Below the pieces are notes generated by a model. It was not told the DNA's origin. It ran no database searches and saw only the letters and a list, made by a program, of their open reading frames with translations. This document shows, piece after piece, positions 16,576-25,253 of a DNA stretch of 38,839 bases. The DNA comes from OM182 bacterium (GTDB taxonomy: Bacteria; Pseudomonadota; Gammaproteobacteria; Pseudomonadales; Azotimanducaceae): NCBI GenBank assembly GCA_004213835.1, contig SHAE01000006.1:1-38839 (forward strand), written 5' to 3'. Within the stretch, counting starts at the first letter, position 1, and every line of letters begins with the position of its first letter. The translations under genes and the position numbers were made by a program.

Positions 16576-18081
16576 CTAGCCCTGGCTGGAACGGATTTCC
16601 GTGCGCAAATCCTGAATGCGTTGGGTCAGCTTGGCATGTAGTTGTCGATTGCCACCTGCGACCAAATTTTTTGCGTACTCCAAATGCTGGATGGCTCGGT
16701 GAGAGGCGCCGTTTAAGTAAAAGTATTCTGCGCGCGCCAAGTGCACCTCGGTAACGTTTCCGGCGAGGCCTGATGTTTCCGCCAACTGAAACCAAATCAG
16801 CGTGTCATGGGGGCGCTGTTTCGAAAGCTGTTTGTAAATTGCGTTGGCCTCACCAAAGCGCTCTTCGTCGATTAGCGTCTGCGCGAGCAGCATGGCAAGG
16901 GGGTAGCTGTCTGGGTAATAGGCGAGCGAGCGGTTTAGTACTGCTTTTGCTCGCTCGAGACGGCCTGCTTCAATCAGCACTTCGGCGAAGGCGGCAGTGT
17001 ACAAAACGCTCTCGGCATCGTATCGATACAGTCTCTCGGCACGCTCCACGGCTTCTGCGTGATCGCCATTGCGGCTCAAGGCCAATGCCAAGCCATAGTT
17101 GCTGGCCATGTTGTTGGGTTTATCGGTAGCAGCTTTGCGGAACTTCGTGACATCGAAGGCCGGGTTGGTGGTGAATTTCTGTTCCGCACGAATCCGCGCG
17201 ATTTGAAAGTCCAGCTCTTGCTCAGGGTCGATGGGCGGCACATCGGTGATATCCCGAGCCTGGTTCTTAGCATCGCTGATACGGCTCTCAGAGAGGGGGT
17301 GGGTCAGTAAAAATTCCGGTGGTCGTCGCGTAAAGCGATAGGCCTGCTGCATGCGCTCGAACATACGGGCTTGGCCTGTGGGATCAATATTGGCCCGCAC
17401 CAAGGTGCTAAGCCCAACCCGGTCGGCTTCTTGCTCGCGTTCTCGGCTAAAGCGCAGCTGGTTCGACTGACTGATGGCCTGAGCGGTAGATAACGCGGCA
17501 ATACCAGCGTCAGCGCCACCTGCTGCGCCTACCAGTATTGCCGCCACCATGCCGATCATGCTGGGTATGGAGCTCGCCTGCTGCGCCTGTATGCCACGGG
17601 CGAAGTGCCGCTGGCTCAAGTGCGCCATCTCGTGGGCAATGACTGAGGAGTATTCGGCGGAATCTTGGGCGTAAATCAGCAGGCCAAGGTTGATGCCAAT
17701 AATGCCGCCCGGTGCAGCAAAGGCGTTGATTTGTGGGTTGTCGACGACGGCAATGGCCTGCATCGGTTGCTGCATCTCTGAGTATTGGGCGAGGTAGGCA
17801 ATATGCTGTTCAACGTAGTACTGAATCACCACATCGTCGGCCATGGGCAGCGCGGCATTCAACTGCTTGAGAAACATCGAGCCAATGCGCGCCTCCATTT
17901 GCGGCGACACGATGCTTGAAGACCCATCGCCCAAACTGGGCAAATCATGGGGGTTCGATGCCGCAACCGAGCCGGTTAAGCCGCACAGCAATAGCACTGT
18001 GCCACTTGCGACGCCCAAGCATCGCTGAATGATGCTTTTGCCGCCGCGGCTAAGACATTGGGGTGGTAACGCAAACATCAC
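16576..18081 (-). CDS. bepA: BepA-like periplasmic M48 metalloprotease with TPR domain
   Basis: The product is a 501-residue protease-chaperone for outer-membrane protein (LptD/BAM) quality control. An N-terminal signal peptide (hydrophobic about 23-38, cleavage after SVAA-like text) leads to the zinc motif HEMAH (H150, E151, H154). The third ligand Glu218 is in REQEADRVG, and the lid-type HPLSESR is near 258. The C-terminal ~200 residues are tetratricopeptide-like helical repeats (DAESVLYTAAFAEVLIEAGR, SYPLAMLLAQTLI). The start is GTG 18081 (GGAG 9 nt upstream); ATG 18078 is the next codon and equally possible. It is divergent from tusA across 162 nt. The order with nadA and tusA supports the assignment. 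Confidence 0.92.
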   Translation of the reverse strand: MMFALPPQCLSRGGKSIIQRCLGVASGTVLLLCGLTGSVAASNPHDLPSLGDGSSSIVSPQMEARIGSMFLKQLNAALPMADDVVIQYYVEQHIAYLAQYSEMQQPMQAIAVVDNPQINAFAAPGGIIGINLGLLIYAQDSAEYSSVIAHEMAHLSQRHFARGIQAQQASSIPSMIGMVAAILVGAAGGADAGIAALSTAQAISQSNQLRFSREREQEADRVGLSTLVRANIDPTGQARMFERMQQAYRFTRRPPEFLLTHPLSESRISDAKNQARDITDVPPIDPEQELDFQIARIRAEQKFTTNPAFDVTKFRKAATDKPNNMASNYGLALALSRNGDHAEAVERAERLYRYDAESVLYTAAFAEVLIEAGRLERAKAVLNRSLAYYPDSYPLAMLLAQTLIDEERFGEANAIYKQLSKQRPHDTLIWFQLAETSGLAGNVTEVHLARAEYFYLNGASHRAIQHLEYAKNLVAGGNRQLHAKLTQRIQDLRTEIRSSQG

Positions 18082-18243
18082 CAGATACTACTCCAACACG
18101 GTACGATTTGAATGACCCCGAGCGATAACATTTGCCCGCGACCGCTAACGACAACACGCAAAGACCTAGTTATGTCGGGTTTCTCACGCTCAAACGCGAG
18201 CAATTGTGCGGAGCCAGCGTTGGCCCTGTGTTACATTGGAAGC

Positions 18244-18489
18244 ATGAGTTTGAATGATCAATCAGTCGACATATCACTCGATTTGCAGGGGTTGATGTGC
18301 CCGATGCCGCTGTTGAAAGCCAAGAAAGCGCTGAACGGTATGAGTGCTGCGCAAGTGCTCCACGTGCTTGCCACCGACCCTGGCTCTAAGCGTGATTTCG
18401 AGGTCTTTGCGCAGCAAAGCGGCAACACGCTGCTTGATTGCGCAGAAGACGATGGTGTTTTTTCTTACCTGATTCGGAAAAAAGCATGA
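18244..18489 (+). CDS. tusA: TusA-family sulfurtransferase / sulfur carrier
   Basis: The product is a small 81-residue protein of the SirA/TusA family. LQGLMCPMPLLKAKKAL near residues 15-31 contains the CPxP motif whose Cys carries persulfide sulfur. DPGSKRDF near 46 is also typical. ATG 18244 follows TTGGAAG; an upstream in-frame ATG at 18112 would add 44 unconserved residues. Its TGA overlaps the ATG of perM (ATGA), so the two are translationally coupled. This copy belongs to the nadA-bepA-perM neighbourhood. It may correspond to the molybdenum-cofactor-related paralogue there rather than the tRNA thiolation TusA (inference). Confidence 0.9.
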   Translation: MSLNDQSVDISLDLQGLMCPMPLLKAKKALNGMSAAQVLHVLATDPGSKRDFEVFAQQSGNTLLDCAEDDGVFSYLIRKKA

Positions 18490-19568
18490 ACTTTGTCGAC
18501 GTGCTTGGCGGCTGGGTCAATCGTTACTTCTCACGCCCTGACGCTATTTTCCTGATCTCAGCACTGCTCGTCATATCGCTGGTGCTTTATACCTTGGCCG
18601 GCGCCTTGGCGCCGGTACTCACGGGCCTCGTCCTGGCGTTTTTGCTGCAGGGTCTGGTCGGGCGTCTCGAAAAGCTCGGCTCCCCTCATTTGTTGGCAAT
18701 TGCGGTGGCCATGATCGTGTTGATCGGCACAGTCGCCACCGCAGTGTTGTTAGTGGTGCCGCTGCTTTGGCAGCAGGCCGCAGATCTGTTGGCGTTGGCG
18801 CCAACTCTGGTCGGCATGTTGCGCGACGGTTTGTCCAGTCTTGCGGAAGCGTTTCCCGAGTTTATTACCGAAGAGCAAATTCTTGGCGTGGTCAACGAAA
18901 GCTCCAAGGAGCTTGGCAACCTAAGCGGCGTATTGCTCGAAAGCGCATTTTCTCAAGTGTTTTCGTTGTTCGGCCTGTTGATTTATCTGGTCTTGGTGCC
19001 GATCTCGGTATTTTTCTTGCTCAAGGATAAAGAACTGTTGATGGCGCACCTTGCTTCTCTGCTGCCCAAGGATCGGCCGCTACTGGACGCGGTGGGTTCT
19101 CAGATGAACGCCCAATTGGGGAACTACGTGCGCGGCAAGGCTATCGAGATCTTGCTGGTGGGAACGGTTAGCTTCATCACGTTCCTTTTTTTTGGTCTTA
19201 ACTACGCAGCCCTGCTTGGTGTGCTGGTTGGGATCTCGGTGCTCATCCCGTTTATCGGCGCGGCGATCGTTACGCTGCCGGTTTTTATGATCGCCGTGCT
19301 GCAATTTGGCTGGTCCTTGGATCTCGCCTGGGTCATGTTGGCCTACGCGGTTATCCAGTTTTTAGACGGTAACGTGTTGGTGCCTCTGCTGTTTTCCGAG
19401 GCAGTAGACCTACACCCAATCACCATCATTATTGCAATCTTGGCCTTCGGGGGACTGTGGGGCCTTTGGGGCGTCTTTTTTGCCATTCCCTTGGCAACCT
19501 TCATAAAGGCGATTTATGTGGCGTGGCCTCGTGCGCCAATGGATGCCGAGGTTTCCAACACCGCCTAG
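18486..19568 (+). CDS. perM: PerM / AI-2E-family membrane protein
   Basis: The product is a 360-residue inner-membrane protein with about eight helices. Family-typical stretches are the N-terminal tandem helices (about 20-90), the long amphipathic region PTLVGMLRDGLSSL, then VLVPISVFFLLKD near 180, QLGNYVRGKAIE near 208 and LIPFIGAAIVTLPV near 250, with VLVPLLFSEAVDLHP before the last helices. Members are proposed permeases or exporters; several act as Na+/H+ antiporters and one as an autoinducer exporter, so the substrate here is unknown. ATG 18486 overlaps the tusA stop by 4 nt, fixing the start. Confidence 0.9.
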   Translation: MNFVDVLGGWVNRYFSRPDAIFLISALLVISLVLYTLAGALAPVLTGLVLAFLLQGLVGRLEKLGSPHLLAIAVAMIVLIGTVATAVLLVVPLLWQQAADLLALAPTLVGMLRDGLSSLAEAFPEFITEEQILGVVNESSKELGNLSGVLLESAFSQVFSLFGLLIYLVLVPISVFFLLKDKELLMAHLASLLPKDRPLLDAVGSQMNAQLGNYVRGKAIEILLVGTVSFITFLFFGLNYAALLGVLVGISVLIPFIGAAIVTLPVFMIAVLQFGWSLDLAWVMLAYAVIQFLDGNVLVPLLFSEAVDLHPITIIIAILAFGGLWGLWGVFFAIPLATFIKAIYVAWPRAPMDAEVSNTA

Positions 19569-19632
19569 AAAGCTGCTGCGTCATGCTTCGCCCTAACCAA
19601 AACCGACAACGATGTTTCATTTGGAGTCAGTA

Positions 19633-22245
19633 ATGAAAATAACGTTTGGCCGCTTAGGCATGCTTTTTTTTCTCTTCTTGCTTACGTCCTGCGCGAGCAC
19701 TTTGCCCTTGGCTTTGTCCGGGCAAACGGTGCAATCGCCGTCTGGCGAGGATGCCGCCCCAGCGGCGGCCGGGGCATCGGCTTCTGCCAAGGAAGATGCA
19801 GAAGACGACGGTCTACCCACCATCGCATCGGTGGTAGAGGGCGCCGCACGTTTTGCGGGATTCTTCGATCTGTATCAAAGCTCGGATGATGGCGCAGTGT
19901 ATTTGCGCATTCCCACAGACAATCTAGATCAGGAGTTGATCTACACCGCGACGGTAACCGATGGAGTGGTAGAAACTGGGCTATTCCGCGGGCAATACCG
20001 CGACAACAAGCTGATTAAGCTGCAGCGTCATTTCAATCGCATCGACATCGTGCAGCCCAATACACGCTTTTACTTTGACCCCCAAAGCCCGCTTAGCCGC
20101 GCTGCCGATGCAAACGCGCCGGATGCGGTGCTGGCGGTGATGGAGATCTTGGCCGAAGAGCCCGCACAGGACGATCAGTCCCCTGCGGTGCTGGTGAAAT
20201 TTAGCCCGGTATTGCTCAGCGAAAACTTGGTGCAAATTAAGCCCGCCAAAAGACCGGGCGCTGCACCCGGTGACGATCTGACCTTGGGCAAGTTCAGTGC
20301 CGAGCGATCCAAAATTTCGACAATGGCGAGCTACCCTGACAACACACTGGTTTACACCGACTATGTTTATGAACTAGCGGCCCCCCTCGCATTCGGAGGC
20401 GATGATGTCACCGACGCCAGAGCCATCATGGCCAGCGTACAGCACAGTTTCATTAAAGTGCCTGACGACGGCTATCAGTCGCGGCTTGACGACTATCGCG
20501 TGGGCTATTTCACCGACCGTGTGACGGATTTGACGAGCCGTGATCCAGCACCCTATCGCGATGTCATCAATCGCTGGAACTTGGTGAAAAAGAATCCCGA
20601 TCAAGCCATCTCGGAGCCGGTGGAACCCATTACCTGGTGGCTGGAAAACACGACGCCCTTGGAGTTTCGGGAAATGATTACCGAGGCCGCACTGAGTTGG
20701 AATACAGCCTTTGAAGCGGCAGGTTTTCGCAATGCCGTGGTCGTCAAGCAGCAACCCGATGATGCGGATTGGGACGCTGGCGATATTCGCTACAACGTGT
20801 TGCGCTGGACCTCATCGGCGACTCCGCCGTTTGGTGGCTATGGGCCAAGCTTTACGAATCCGCGAACCGGTCAAATCATTGGCGCGGACATCATGCTCGA
20901 GTTCGCCTTTTTGACCAATCGGCTGCGCATTCAAGACTTACTCCAGCCCGATGATGCCATGCCGTCCGGTACGCCCGAGCATCACTGCGCCTTAGCCGCG
21001 CAAATGCAGGCTGACGTGATTTTTGCCCAGCATGCCTTGGTCAGTGCGGGTGCCGATGCGGCGCTCTCGGAGCGTCTGATTGAGGACAGTTTATACATGC
21101 TGATCCTGCATGAAATCGGCCATACCCTTGGACTGACGCACAACATGCGTGCAAGCCAACTGCAGCCCGACGTCTTCGATGCTGATGCGGTGGCAGCGCT
21201 CGGCCTCTCAGGTTCGGTAATGGACTACGAAGCGGTGAACGTGGCACCAGATGGCAAGACACAAACGTGGTTCTACCAAAAGCGGCCGGGCCCCTACGAC
21301 GCTTGGGCGTTGCAGTATGGCTATGGTGAGTATTCCGATGCACAGTTGCAGCAGGTTCTTGCGCGCTCTACTGAAGCGGAACTCGTCTACGGTAACGACG
21401 CCGACGACATGCGCAGCTCTCGAAACGGCATTGATCCGCATATCAATATTTATGATTTAAGCAGCGACGCGATTGGCTATGCCGAAATGCGCTTGGCCCA
21501 TCTGCGCACCGTGCAAGATCGTCTGCCAGAGCAGTACGAGGGCAAAACCTACCAAGGTCTTGTGAATGCCTTTGCCTCACTGATGAGTCAGTACCGGCGT
21601 TCAGGTGGCGTGGTCTCCAGATATGTTGGCGGTGTGCACATCAATCGCCAGCCGCCGAACTCAGTCGAAACGTTGCCGTATACACCGGTGGCTGCCACCG
21701 AACAGCGCCGTGCCATGCAGGTGCTGAACACCTACCTGTTCGCCCCGGACGTGTTGGCCGGTGCACAGCCACTGTTTGTCCGACTGCAGCCGCAACGACG
21801 TGGATTCGATTTTTACGGCGAGCCCGAAGACCCAAAAATTCATGAATCTCTGCTGCGCAGTCAAAAAAGTGTGCTCAGGCACTTGTTGCACTCGAACACG
21901 CTGCAGCGCCTGACCGACACGCAAACCTACGGTGGTGAGTATTCGGTCATCGAAATGTTGAATACGTTGACCGAGGGTATTTTTGCCGCAGACCTTGAAG
22001 GTGACGTAAACAGTTATCGCCAGAATTTGCAGGTGGAATACGTGGACATGCTGGTTGCCGCCATGAACCGCGAGGCCAATGGCCACAATATTCGGTCCGC
22101 ATTGTTTGCGCAGTTGCTGGATCTAGCGGAGGCTTTGCAGTCGAAGATTCAGGGTTCGGATTTTGCTGGCTTAAGCGCTGCAAGCCAGGCTCACAGTCAG
22201 TATCTCGACTTTATCCTGCGTAAAGCGCTAACGGTCGACGAATAG
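19633..22245 (+). CDS. Large zinc-dependent met-zincin lipoprotein (DUF5117/DUF5118/DUF4953 type)
   Basis: The product is an 870-residue exported protein. A lipoprotein signal peptide ends in LLTSC with lipidated Cys20. The N-terminal half (RFAGFFDLYQSSDDGAVYLRI, TATVTDGVVETGLFRG, FSPVLL) fits the DUF5118/DUF5117 beta-rich domains. The protease domain has HEIGHTLGLTH (H493, E494, H497, H503), an extended zincin motif, with the Met-turn SVMDYEAV about 35 residues on. A helical C-terminal domain follows. Proteins of this kind are found in Bacteroidetes and Proteobacteria as putative cell-surface or periplasmic proteases; targets are unknown. ATG 19633 has TTGGAG upstream. It occupies the position usually held by bcp and gcvR between perM and dapA, so it looks inserted there. 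Confidence 0.9.
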   Translation: MKITFGRLGMLFFLFLLTSCASTLPLALSGQTVQSPSGEDAAPAAAGASASAKEDAEDDGLPTIASVVEGAARFAGFFDLYQSSDDGAVYLRIPTDNLDQELIYTATVTDGVVETGLFRGQYRDNKLIKLQRHFNRIDIVQPNTRFYFDPQSPLSRAADANAPDAVLAVMEILAEEPAQDDQSPAVLVKFSPVLLSENLVQIKPAKRPGAAPGDDLTLGKFSAERSKISTMASYPDNTLVYTDYVYELAAPLAFGGDDVTDARAIMASVQHSFIKVPDDGYQSRLDDYRVGYFTDRVTDLTSRDPAPYRDVINRWNLVKKNPDQAISEPVEPITWWLENTTPLEFREMITEAALSWNTAFEAAGFRNAVVVKQQPDDADWDAGDIRYNVLRWTSSATPPFGGYGPSFTNPRTGQIIGADIMLEFAFLTNRLRIQDLLQPDDAMPSGTPEHHCALAAQMQADVIFAQHALVSAGADAALSERLIEDSLYMLILHEIGHTLGLTHNMRASQLQPDVFDADAVAALGLSGSVMDYEAVNVAPDGKTQTWFYQKRPGPYDAWALQYGYGEYSDAQLQQVLARSTEAELVYGNDADDMRSSRNGIDPHINIYDLSSDAIGYAEMRLAHLRTVQDRLPEQYEGKTYQGLVNAFASLMSQYRRSGGVVSRYVGGVHINRQPPNSVETLPYTPVAATEQRRAMQVLNTYLFAPDVLAGAQPLFVRLQPQRRGFDFYGEPEDPKIHESLLRSQKSVLRHLLHSNTLQRLTDTQTYGGEYSVIEMLNTLTEGIFAADLEGDVNSYRQNLQVEYVDMLVAAMNREANGHNIRSALFAQLLDLAEALQSKIQGSDFAGLSAASQAHSQYLDFILRKALTVDE

Positions 22246-22263
22246 AGCCGCCTTGGGTGGCTC
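22245..22263 (+). terminator. Hairpin directly after the met-zincin stop codon
   Basis: An 8-bp stem, GAGCCGCC with GGTGGCTC (one G-T pair), has a 3-nt loop and begins at the last base of the stop codon. The following TAACACCAATTGTTT is only loosely T-rich. It is probably a weak terminator separating this gene from dapA. Confidence 0.45.
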
Positions 22264-22358
22264 TAACACCAATTGTTTAGCGTCCAGCCAGACAAACGTT
22301 GCCAGAGTAGAAGCCCCTGCGTACCATTTCGGCTTTACCATCTGAGCGAGCCAACGAT

Positions 22359-23246
22359 ATGTTGACAGGGAGCATTGTCGCTCTGGTCACCCCCATGCAT
22401 GAAAATGGCGAGGTGGCTTGGGACGCGCTTGATGAACTGATCGAGTGGCACATCGCGAGCGGCACCCACGGCATTGTGCCCATGGGTACCACAGGTGAAT
22501 CTGCAACGCTTGATACGCAGGAGCATCTGCAGGTAATCAAGCGCACCATAGATCGCGTGGCCGGACGCATCCCAGTGATCGCCGGCACGGGCAGTAATTC
22601 AACCGCCGAAGCCATTCACCAAACACGCGAAGCCGAGGCCGCCGGCGCGGATGCCTGTTTGTTGGTCACGCCTTATTACAACCGTCCGACCCAGGAAGGT
22701 TTGTTCCGTCACTTCGAAGCCATCGCTGCTGCTACGTCTACCCCGATCGTGTTGTACAACGTGCCGCCACGTACTGGGTGCGATTTGGCGGCGGTAACGG
22801 TTGGACGCTTGGCGGGCATTGAAGGTGTGGTAGGCATCAAGGATGCCTGCGGCGACGCCAGCCGGGTGACACAGATTCTCGCGGCAGTAAAAGATCAGGG
22901 CGTGGACAATTTTTTCGTGCTGTCTGGTGAAGATGCGCAAACCATGCAAATGATGGAACTGGGCGCGGTGGGCACCATTAGCGTAACCGCCAACGTGCTA
23001 CCGGCCAAAATGTCCGCATTTTGCAGTGCCTACTTAAATGGCGATGTGGCCCAAGCGGTATCCTTAGACCAGCAGCTGCAACCGGTGCATGACATTTTGT
23101 TTGTGGAATCGAGCCCAACACCGGCAAAGTGGGCGCTATCGGATATGGGACGCATTCCGGGTGGCATTCGGCTGCCCCTAATACCCTTGAGCGCGGAACA
23201 CCACGAAGCAGTCCGCCAACGCATTCAGGCAGCAGGAAACAGTTAA
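22359..23246 (+). CDS. dapA: 4-hydroxy-tetrahydrodipicolinate synthase
   Basis: The product is a 295-residue TIM-barrel enzyme that condenses pyruvate and aspartate semialdehyde, the first committed step of lysine and diaminopimelate synthesis. The active-site residues sit at the E. coli positions: Thr44-Thr45 (GTTGES), Tyr133 (YNVPPRTG) and the Schiff-base Lys161 (VGIKDA). Arg138 is in PPRTG. The gene is followed by bamC with a one-base overlap (TAATG), the classic dapA-bamC arrangement. The 113-nt upstream gap contains a hairpin but no recognisable lysine riboswitch. Confidence 0.98.
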   Translation: MLTGSIVALVTPMHENGEVAWDALDELIEWHIASGTHGIVPMGTTGESATLDTQEHLQVIKRTIDRVAGRIPVIAGTGSNSTAEAIHQTREAEAAGADACLLVTPYYNRPTQEGLFRHFEAIAAATSTPIVLYNVPPRTGCDLAAVTVGRLAGIEGVVGIKDACGDASRVTQILAAVKDQGVDNFFVLSGEDAQTMQMMELGAVGTISVTANVLPAKMSAFCSAYLNGDVAQAVSLDQQLQPVHDILFVESSPTPAKWALSDMGRIPGGIRLPLIPLSAEHHEAVRQRIQAAGNS

Positions 23247-24388
23247 TGAAAATAGCCCCAACTCTGGTGATGGTGACCGCTGCATCGATTTTGACAGGCT
23301 GCGGCATGTTGCCCTCAATACCCTTTATCGGCGACGACGATAAACCCGAAAAAACGACCTATATCGACCTGCGACCTCAGGCGCCGCTGGAGGTTCCTGC
23401 AGATCTGCGCCAAGTTGAGCCCAGCCAAGTGTCAGCGATTCCTGACATTGGCGTGCAGCGCAACGCTTCTTATTATCCGGACCGACCGCCGCTGCCCGAT
23501 GCCAAGTACGCTTCAGACAATCGCGACGAGGTACGGGTGCAGCGCCTTGGCAGCCGCAGTTGGCTGGTCATTCCTGAGTCACCGACCACGGCATGGCCGA
23601 AGATGAAACAGTTCTTCGCAGATAACGGCATTGTGCTGGTGGATGACCGTCCGCAAGTAGGTCGCCTGAACACCGTTTGGCTCGAAGATGCTGGTAGTCC
23701 CGCCCGTGACGTTGTGCGTACCCTCGTGCAGCGCGCGCGTAGCGATGCGGGTCTGGAAATCGGCAAGGATCGATTTCTACTGCGCGTAGAACAAGGCATG
23801 CAGCCTCAATCGACCGAGGTGCATTTGCGTCACGACAACGACGATTTGAATGGTGTGGTGGAACCCGACATTCTGCGCGTGCAGGACGTGAACTCCGACT
23901 TGGTTGCGGCGGAAAAAGCGCTGCTGGAGCAGATCGGCGGCTACGTGGCGGCACGTGTGGCGGAAAGCACGGTATCCAAGGTGGCGCTGCAGATTGGCAG
24001 CCAGCCGAAAAGTGATATGCGGCGCAATGCCGACGGTATTCCCGAGCTGAGCTTCTTCCTCGATCGGGGCCGAGCACTCGCTTCACTGACACAGTCGCTG
24101 CGTAATGCAGGGGTACTGATCAACAGCGAAGACAGCGATGCTGGGCGTTTCGATATCAGTATTCCCAACGAAGTGTTAACCGGCAAAAAGGGTAGTGGCA
24201 TTCTCTGCCGCGTGACTTTTTCCTGTGGCTCGCAGAACGAGACCAACGTCACATTGTTAATGAGCGAAGCCATTGCCACGGATAAGGGCGACGCCTACAA
24301 GATCTTCGTGCTGCAAGACGGGCAGCTGATGGCAGATGCCGACAAGGCCCAAGAGATCTTGGTGATGATTCGCGAGTTCGCTACTTGA
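23246..24388 (+). CDS. bamC: Outer-membrane assembly lipoprotein BamC
   Basis: The product is a 380-residue lipoprotein of the BAM complex, which inserts beta-barrel proteins in the outer membrane. The signal peptide ends with SILTGC and lipidated Cys19. An unstructured N-terminal arm (LRPQAPLEVPADLRQVEPS), which in E. coli lies along BamD, is followed by two helix-grip domains (about 95-215 and 255-375). ATG 23246 overlaps the dapA stop; the longer frame from 23129 only reads through dapA. No clear Shine-Dalgarno sequence is seen, so coupling to dapA is likely. Position and features agree. Confidence 0.93.
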   Translation: MKIAPTLVMVTAASILTGCGMLPSIPFIGDDDKPEKTTYIDLRPQAPLEVPADLRQVEPSQVSAIPDIGVQRNASYYPDRPPLPDAKYASDNRDEVRVQRLGSRSWLVIPESPTTAWPKMKQFFADNGIVLVDDRPQVGRLNTVWLEDAGSPARDVVRTLVQRARSDAGLEIGKDRFLLRVEQGMQPQSTEVHLRHDNDDLNGVVEPDILRVQDVNSDLVAAEKALLEQIGGYVAARVAESTVSKVALQIGSQPKSDMRRNADGIPELSFFLDRGRALASLTQSLRNAGVLINSEDSDAGRFDISIPNEVLTGKKGSGILCRVTFSCGSQNETNVTLLMSEAIATDKGDAYKIFVLQDGQLMADADKAQEILVMIREFAT

Positions 24389-24404
24389 TTCGACAGCTAA
24401 ACTC

Positions 24405-25190
24405 ATGAGCATAGCCTCCTTAGGCAGCGGTAGCCGAGGTAATGGCACCCTTGTGGCCATTGGTGACGCCGTGTTTTTGGTGGACTGCGGCTTCAACCTT
24501 AAACAAACCGAGCAACGCTTAGCGCGGCTGCAGCTAAGTCCCGGCGACCTTACGGCGATACTGGTCAGCCATGAGCACAGCGACCATATTGCCGGGGTAG
24601 CGGCGCTGGCCCATCGCTACCAAATTCCCGTCTACGCGTCCTTCGGCACCCTGAAAAATGGCCCTCAAGACTTTACCTGTCAGGCTTTCGACGGCGATGT
24701 GCCCTTTGAGCTAGCTGGCGTCACCGTCAACCCGGTTGTGGTACCTCACGACGCCCGAGAACCGACGCAATTCGTCTTTGAGCAGGACGGTAAACGTGTT
24801 GGCGTGTTGTCCGATCTCGGCTGTATAACGAAGCATGTGGTTGATCAATTTGCCAACTGCGACTACCTGTTGCTGGAGGCTAACCATGATCGCGACATGC
24901 TGCTGCGCGGTAGCTACCCACCGGCTTTGAAGCGCCGTGTGGGCGGTGATTTAGGCCACCTGTCCAACACCCAAGCGTTTGAGCTGTTGCATCGAATTGC
25001 CCATCCGAACCTGCATGTGGTTATCGGTCATATCAGTGAACAGAACAACGACGTTGGCGTCGTAAATGCGCTTTTTGCTGAACTGGAGCCGAAGCTTGCC
25101 AGCCTGCATGTTGCTACCCAGCGCGAGGGTCAGGGGTGGATTGGCGAGCCGCCCATTACCCGTCAAATATCCTTCGATAAGGTGATGTAA
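24405..25190 (+). CDS. MBL-fold metallo-hydrolase (YycJ/WalJ-like)
   Basis: The product is a 261-residue metallo-beta-lactamase-fold protein. The metal motif HEHSDH covers H56-H61, with GSGSRGNGTLV at the N-terminus typical of the YycJ/WalJ group. Later ligands are His in VVVPHDARE, Asp in LLSDLG-like VGVLSDLG and His in VVIGHISEQNND. Members are putative 5'-3' exonucleases or phosphodiesterases. It follows bamC by 16 nt, as in Pseudomonas-type genomes, where purC comes next; here purC is not present in the window. It is probably in the dapA-bamC operon. Confidence 0.88.
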   Translation: MSIASLGSGSRGNGTLVAIGDAVFLVDCGFNLKQTEQRLARLQLSPGDLTAILVSHEHSDHIAGVAALAHRYQIPVYASFGTLKNGPQDFTCQAFDGDVPFELAGVTVNPVVVPHDAREPTQFVFEQDGKRVGVLSDLGCITKHVVDQFANCDYLLLEANHDRDMLLRGSYPPALKRRVGGDLGHLSNTQAFELLHRIAHPNLHVVIGHISEQNNDVGVVNALFAELEPKLASLHVATQREGQGWIGEPPITRQISFDKVM

Positions 25191-25253
25191 CATAGCGGTC
25201 GCCTGCCGCCATCTGGGGCAGAACAAAGCAACCGCGATCTAGGAATACACCCC

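Noticed and set aside
22246-22358. Lysine riboswitch upstream of dapA
   Set aside because: The 113-nt gap is too short, and only one hairpin that belongs to the preceding gene end was found.
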